From assembly GCA_011009095.1 (NCBI GenBank), contig VTPC01090027.1:1-64000 (forward strand): a DNA stretch of 64,000 nt. The letters run 5' to 3'. The stretch is from Ignelater luminosus. Lineage: Eukaryota; Arthropoda; Insecta; Coleoptera; Elateridae. A model generated the notes under the pieces. The model was not told where the DNA came from and ran no database searches. It saw nothing but the letters and a program-made list of their open reading frames with translations. Positions 60,530 to 64,000 of this stretch are shown in pieces (position 1 is the stretch's first letter; every line of letters starts with the position of its first letter). The translations under genes were made by a program, and so were the position numbers.

Positions 60530-61200
60530 TTCAGTCTTGAAATGCTGCGAAGAAGAACTTCAATACCACAGATTTAAGTATAGCAAGGATTTATTTGCTT
60601 TTCAACTTACCATAATATGTAGTTCCTTATTAAATATCCAAAACGCGAAGTGGCATACCGATTAGTGTAGATAATTATTTGCAAAAAATTTCTAAATTAA
60701 AAAAGAAAAGTTGTAAGAACCTAAATGCCTTGTTGTTTTAATATATTAGTAAGTATCATAAAGACAGATTTCAGCAAGATGGATGTATGGTGGTTAGAGA
60801 AAGGTCCAAGAAATTTGCCAGACACCCAGAATTTGAGCTGAAAGATTGCACAAAAGCAAGTTGGGAGGCCTTTCATTAAAAAAAAAAAACGTACATCAAG
60901 GGTTTATTTCTTTTCAGTTTGCTTAAATAATTTCTAAAACATCAAGCAACAACCCTGTTAGTATCGATAATTATCTGCACAATGTTTAGAAATAGGCAAA
61001 ACAAATGCTGTGAAAACCTAAGTTCCTTGTAGCTTGAATAGATTAACAAGTACGACAAAATCTAATTGCTCTTCAACTTATCTCAATTATCAGATTTTCA
61101 AAACATAAAGTGGCATCCTGATTAGTGTAGATAATAATAGTTGATGATATCAGAATTCTACTTACAAAGGCTCTACAATAGAATGAATTCCCAAATCAGA
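60530..61200. repeat. Degenerate three-unit tandem repeat
   Basis: CAAAACGCGAAGTGGCATACC, followed by GATTAGTGTAGATAATTA near 60640, matches CAAAACATAAAGTGGCATCC followed by GATTAGTGTAGATAATAA near 61097. A weaker match (AAAACATCAAGC, GTTAGTATCGATAATTA) lies near 60935. Other shared blocks are TATTTGCTTTTCAACTTA/AATTGCTCTTCAACTTA and CCTAAATGCCTTGT/CCTAAGTTCCTTGT. Spacing is irregular (about 290 and 165 bp). Confidence 0.6.
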
Positions 61201-61489
61201 CCAGTCTGTAAAGCTTGTATGCAAGGGTATCGTAACCAAAGTTTGTAACTTTAAGCTTCTAGTTCTAAATCGTTCTACATTTCTTTGCTAACTATTAATA
61301 CAAAAAAGCAAAACTCTTTTCATGGCAGTGCAGTACACTGGCTTATGTTACGGTAAATCTAAAAGGTATCGTCTCAAAAAAAGGCAACAAAAGATGTGCG
61401 AATGTCTGAGTAATAAGAGCTTAAGTTCGGTATTTGAAAACGTTGGTTTTGAGGTATCACCTGATGAGTAACAAGCGGATTGTTTGTAT

Positions 61490-62110
61490 TTAGCATCAGA
61501 TGACCATGTGTTTTCTCGTGTTCACACTAATTGGTTCCTTGAAAAAGTTAATGAAGGAAAGCCAGGAGCTGTTTTCAAACAAAAGAGACTCCGATTGGTG
61601 GTCACCATAAGCGGCTACACCCAAAAGGGTTAAAAGAAAAAGAAAAACGCTGTAGTGTGACGTGGCCATCAAACTGGAGCTTGTGTAGGCAGGGCTTAGA
61701 GAAGGCACTTTAGAAAAGCTCAATGGTCAACTCTTAGTTACTGCAGATGGTCCGAGAGTTGGCGTAGCCTGACTCGTGTTCGTATTTAGCATTTGAGCCA
61801 TCGCAAGTGGGCAGTAGAATGGCAATGCCAAACTCATTTTTGCATGTAATTCTCTGAGAAGGCTGATAGAAAGCGAAGTCTGAAGTCGAGCCAGGTAGTT
61901 TTCTCGAATGGCCTAGTGTTCTTAATTAGCTGATCGAGAAGATTAATGACCCGTTTTCAAGTAAAAGGGACCCCGATTGATAATTGCTACTGGCGGCCAC
62001 ACCCGTCTCTACTCCAAAATGGTTAAATGAAGAAGTACGCTATAATGTAACGTGGCTTGATCACAGCCGACGCGACGTGCCGACAGAGGGATTGCCTAGG
62101 GATAGTCAAT
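61490..62110. repeat. Two-copy ~360-bp duplication
   Basis: The segment 61545-61740 (GTTTTCAAACAAAAGAGACT, CCGATTGGTGGTCACC, GCGGCTACACCC, GTAGTGTGACGTGGC) matches 61950-62100 (GTTTTCAAGTAAAAGGGACC, CCGATTGATAATTGC, GCGGCCACACCC, ATAATGTAACGTGGC). The origin is unknown. The minus-strand frame 61496-61723 is not preserved in the second copy. Confidence 0.65.
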
Positions 62111-62640
62111 TCGGCTATCGGAGATAGTTCAAGCATTCTCAAGAAAGTTAATTTAAAAGAACGCCCAAACTAGGCATGGCTTGAGTAATTTCTGATTTAG
62201 TCTTTGTTTAGCCGAAAAAAGTTATCTTGGTAATGTATTTCTTGGTTTTCAATTTGGCTCAATATTCTTCAGTTAAGGCACAATAGACAAACTACAAATT
62301 ACCTGACGGTCCGAGTAAACACAAAGCCTTGTATGATTTCAATTTTTCCGGAAAATGATAAACTTTCATTTGATTCTCGGCTTTAAACTTTCAGATTTGA
62401 TCTTGAACTTCAGTAACAAATTATTTAGTTTCAGACTAAACAAAATTGCATTGTTCTGTTCGAGAAAACATTTTGAAATCTGTTATGTCTTTTAACGTTA
62501 TTTGATATGACACGAAAGGGCGCAAACGTCTGAATTTACCCGAGGACATTATTATTAAATTTTAAGATTTTATTAAATACCCGCGGCTCATGTCAGTTAG
62601 TCCAGTGCAGAGTTGTACTTCCGACTGAAACTTCCATCTA
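62111..62640. other. AT-rich, no gene recognised
   Basis: No features seen. Confidence 0.45.
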
Positions 62641-62644
62641 GTTT

Positions 62645-63010
62645 AGAGCCTTGCACGGGTTAAAATTCTCAAGTCCTGCCCGACTGGGGACAAAATTGAC
62701 GCGGCCCGAGAAAAAGCAGGTAACTTCTTAATCGGCCCGAGAAACCCGAAGGGCCAAGAAGTTCAAAAGGCCTGACAGACCCTAACAGCCCGACAGACCC
62801 GTATTACCTGACAGGACCAAAAAATTCAAACGACTTGATAGACCCGACAGGCCCAAAGGGCCAAGAAGTTAAAAAGGTCCGACAGGCTCAAGAGATCCAA
62901 ACGGCCCGATTGATTGGACGTAGGCCTAAAAAGCCCTATAAATCCCGATCTTTGATCGTAAAGGCCTGACTAGAAAGCCCAATCCGTGCAGGCTTCTAGT
63001 CGGGTTCTTA
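62645..63010 (+). mobile_element. Interspersed element with GC-rich minisatellite core, copy 3
   Basis: The most compact copy. The left end near 62649 reads AGCCTTGCACGGGTT. The reverse complement of the right end (about 62974-62992) contains AGCCTGCACGGATT, suggesting short imperfect terminal inverted repeats. CCCGACTGGGGACAAA near 62680 matches copy 1, and AAGCCCAATCCGTGCAGG near 62975 matches the right end of copy 2. In between are GACCCGA and GGGCCAAGAAGTTCAAAAGG words. It has no coding capacity. Confidence 0.65.
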
Positions 63011-64000
63011 AAAATAGCTTCATTTTCTGAAGGCAATGGCAAACCGTTGAGGTATGATTTTCCAAGAAGATTCCTGTAAATAATAGTGTTTTCGGGCACT
63101 TTTGATTGGTCAGAATTCACCTTAAACTGTAAGATACTAATAAGAGTATTCTCGTGTCTACTTGACCGCAAAAGAAGAAAAAATTCTGTTGAGAAATTCA
63201 TTAAATAAAAATTCAATAAACTGCATCAGTTGTACATTAAGCCACAAAATAAATTGAACGCTTCTTTCTATTCCTTTGAGAAAAACGGGCTACTGCATAA
63301 TTATAGTTTTATTGACTTAGAATAATTGCACAATGGTATCTTTGTGCCAAAGAAGTAGAAGAAAGTGCCTAGTTTATTTTGCTGCTTACTTTACAAGATT
63401 TTTTTACCGAAAAGGCTTTGGTAGTCTAGAAGCCGTAAAGTGGTTACATTTCAAACTATGAGATAATAGACTCTGCTGGGACCCATATTTCGAAATATAC
63501 TCCACAACTGTTTTTACTTTTATCACCAAAAGAATTGGCTTTAGTTCTGGGAAAACTGGACCTAGTCTAATTGAAGGAATTCTTTTCTTTCTGAAACAGA
63601 TTAGCAAGAAATTCTAAATTCGTCGCCGTTGATTTAGTTCTTTTAGAAGGTTGATAGAAGACAGCGCACGATGGAAAAACTGTCAAGTAATTGTGGTCAA
63701 AATAGTTTTATCTCAAATTGATTATTTTTAAATTATATGAACTTTATCATTAAACATTAAAAAATTGGTTACATTCGTTTTAGTCATTGCTAGAAATTCA
63801 GCAGTGCATGGAACAGAAATATTTCAATAATTCTTGTTTACTTTAGAAATTATTTATTTATTTGTTTTATTATGCAGAAGCAGCTAAATTATGTATACTT
63901 TCAAACTGCTTAATAATAATATCTAACTCTAGCATTGTATCTTTACAAGCAAAAAAGGAAAGTTTCCTTTAACGTATCAGGGCTGACCGAGAAGTATAAC
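63011..64000. other. AT-rich, no gene recognised
   Basis: No coding, repeat or RNA signal up to the window edge. Two minus-strand frames under 100 residues (62926-63216 and 63404-63607) have no recognisable content. Confidence 0.45.

Overview
This window looks like a stretch of insect (or related arthropod) nuclear genome. It is AT-rich, has no bacterial-style gene packing, and holds no long open frame that resembles a host protein. The recognisable coding material is all decayed transposons: mariner, Tc1-like, pogo-like, jockey-like and other non-LTR retrotransposon fragments, a mixture typical of insect genomes. I found no host exon I would defend, no tRNA or rRNA gene and no CRISPR array. 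The window is best read as intergenic or long-intron DNA.

Layout. 1-760 is plain AT-rich DNA. 762-1655 is a fold-back, Tc1/mariner-type miniature element with TA target duplications, followed by a ~120-bp satellite (1790-3835). 7.1-7.5, 12.5-13.6 and 62.6-63.0 kb hold three members of an interspersed family with a GC-rich internal minisatellite that reads as a false collagen-like protein. 9.7-10.5 kb has minus-strand reverse transcriptase scraps, 10.9-11.3 kb a pogo/Tigger-like transposase remnant, and 14.4-15.4 kb a second miniature-element copy abutting a collapsed Tc1-like transposase. 17.3-18.8 kb is a ~163-bp satellite whose monomers carry a small GC hairpin. 18.8-24.1 kb is mostly featureless. 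24.5-25.5 kb contains two opposed LINE fragments. 27-27.6, 52.5-53.4 and 54.7-56.4 kb carry copies of a ~620-bp repeat. 31.8-34.7 kb is a ~172-bp satellite with higher-order structure. 36.5-37.2 kb is an old mariner on the minus strand, 37.8-38.8 kb another tandem array, and 39.6-40.7 kb a pair of ~235-bp direct repeats around ~580 bp. 44.3-48.3 kb is a ~350-bp satellite split by a jockey-like insertion. 53.4-54.4 kb is a LINE pseudogene. 54800-56060 is a nearly intact mariner with perfect 28-bp terminal inverted repeats, inserted into a copy of the ~620-bp repeat. 60.5-62.1 kb has two short low-copy duplications.

Between the repeats lie unique, GC-raised, gene-free blocks (28.3-28.9, 30.5-30.95, 35.3-35.7, 48.7-49.7 and 57.3-59.4 kb). 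Their texture differs from the AT-rich background and would suit conserved regulatory DNA, but only comparison with a related genome can show that.

The elements do not act together as a pathway. The informative relations are nesting (mariner inside the 620-bp repeat, jockey inside the 350-bp satellite) and possible parent/derivative pairs (Tc1-like transposase scrap beside the fold-back element). The best candidate for something not yet described is the interspersed family with the conserved flanks and collagen-like minisatellite core.
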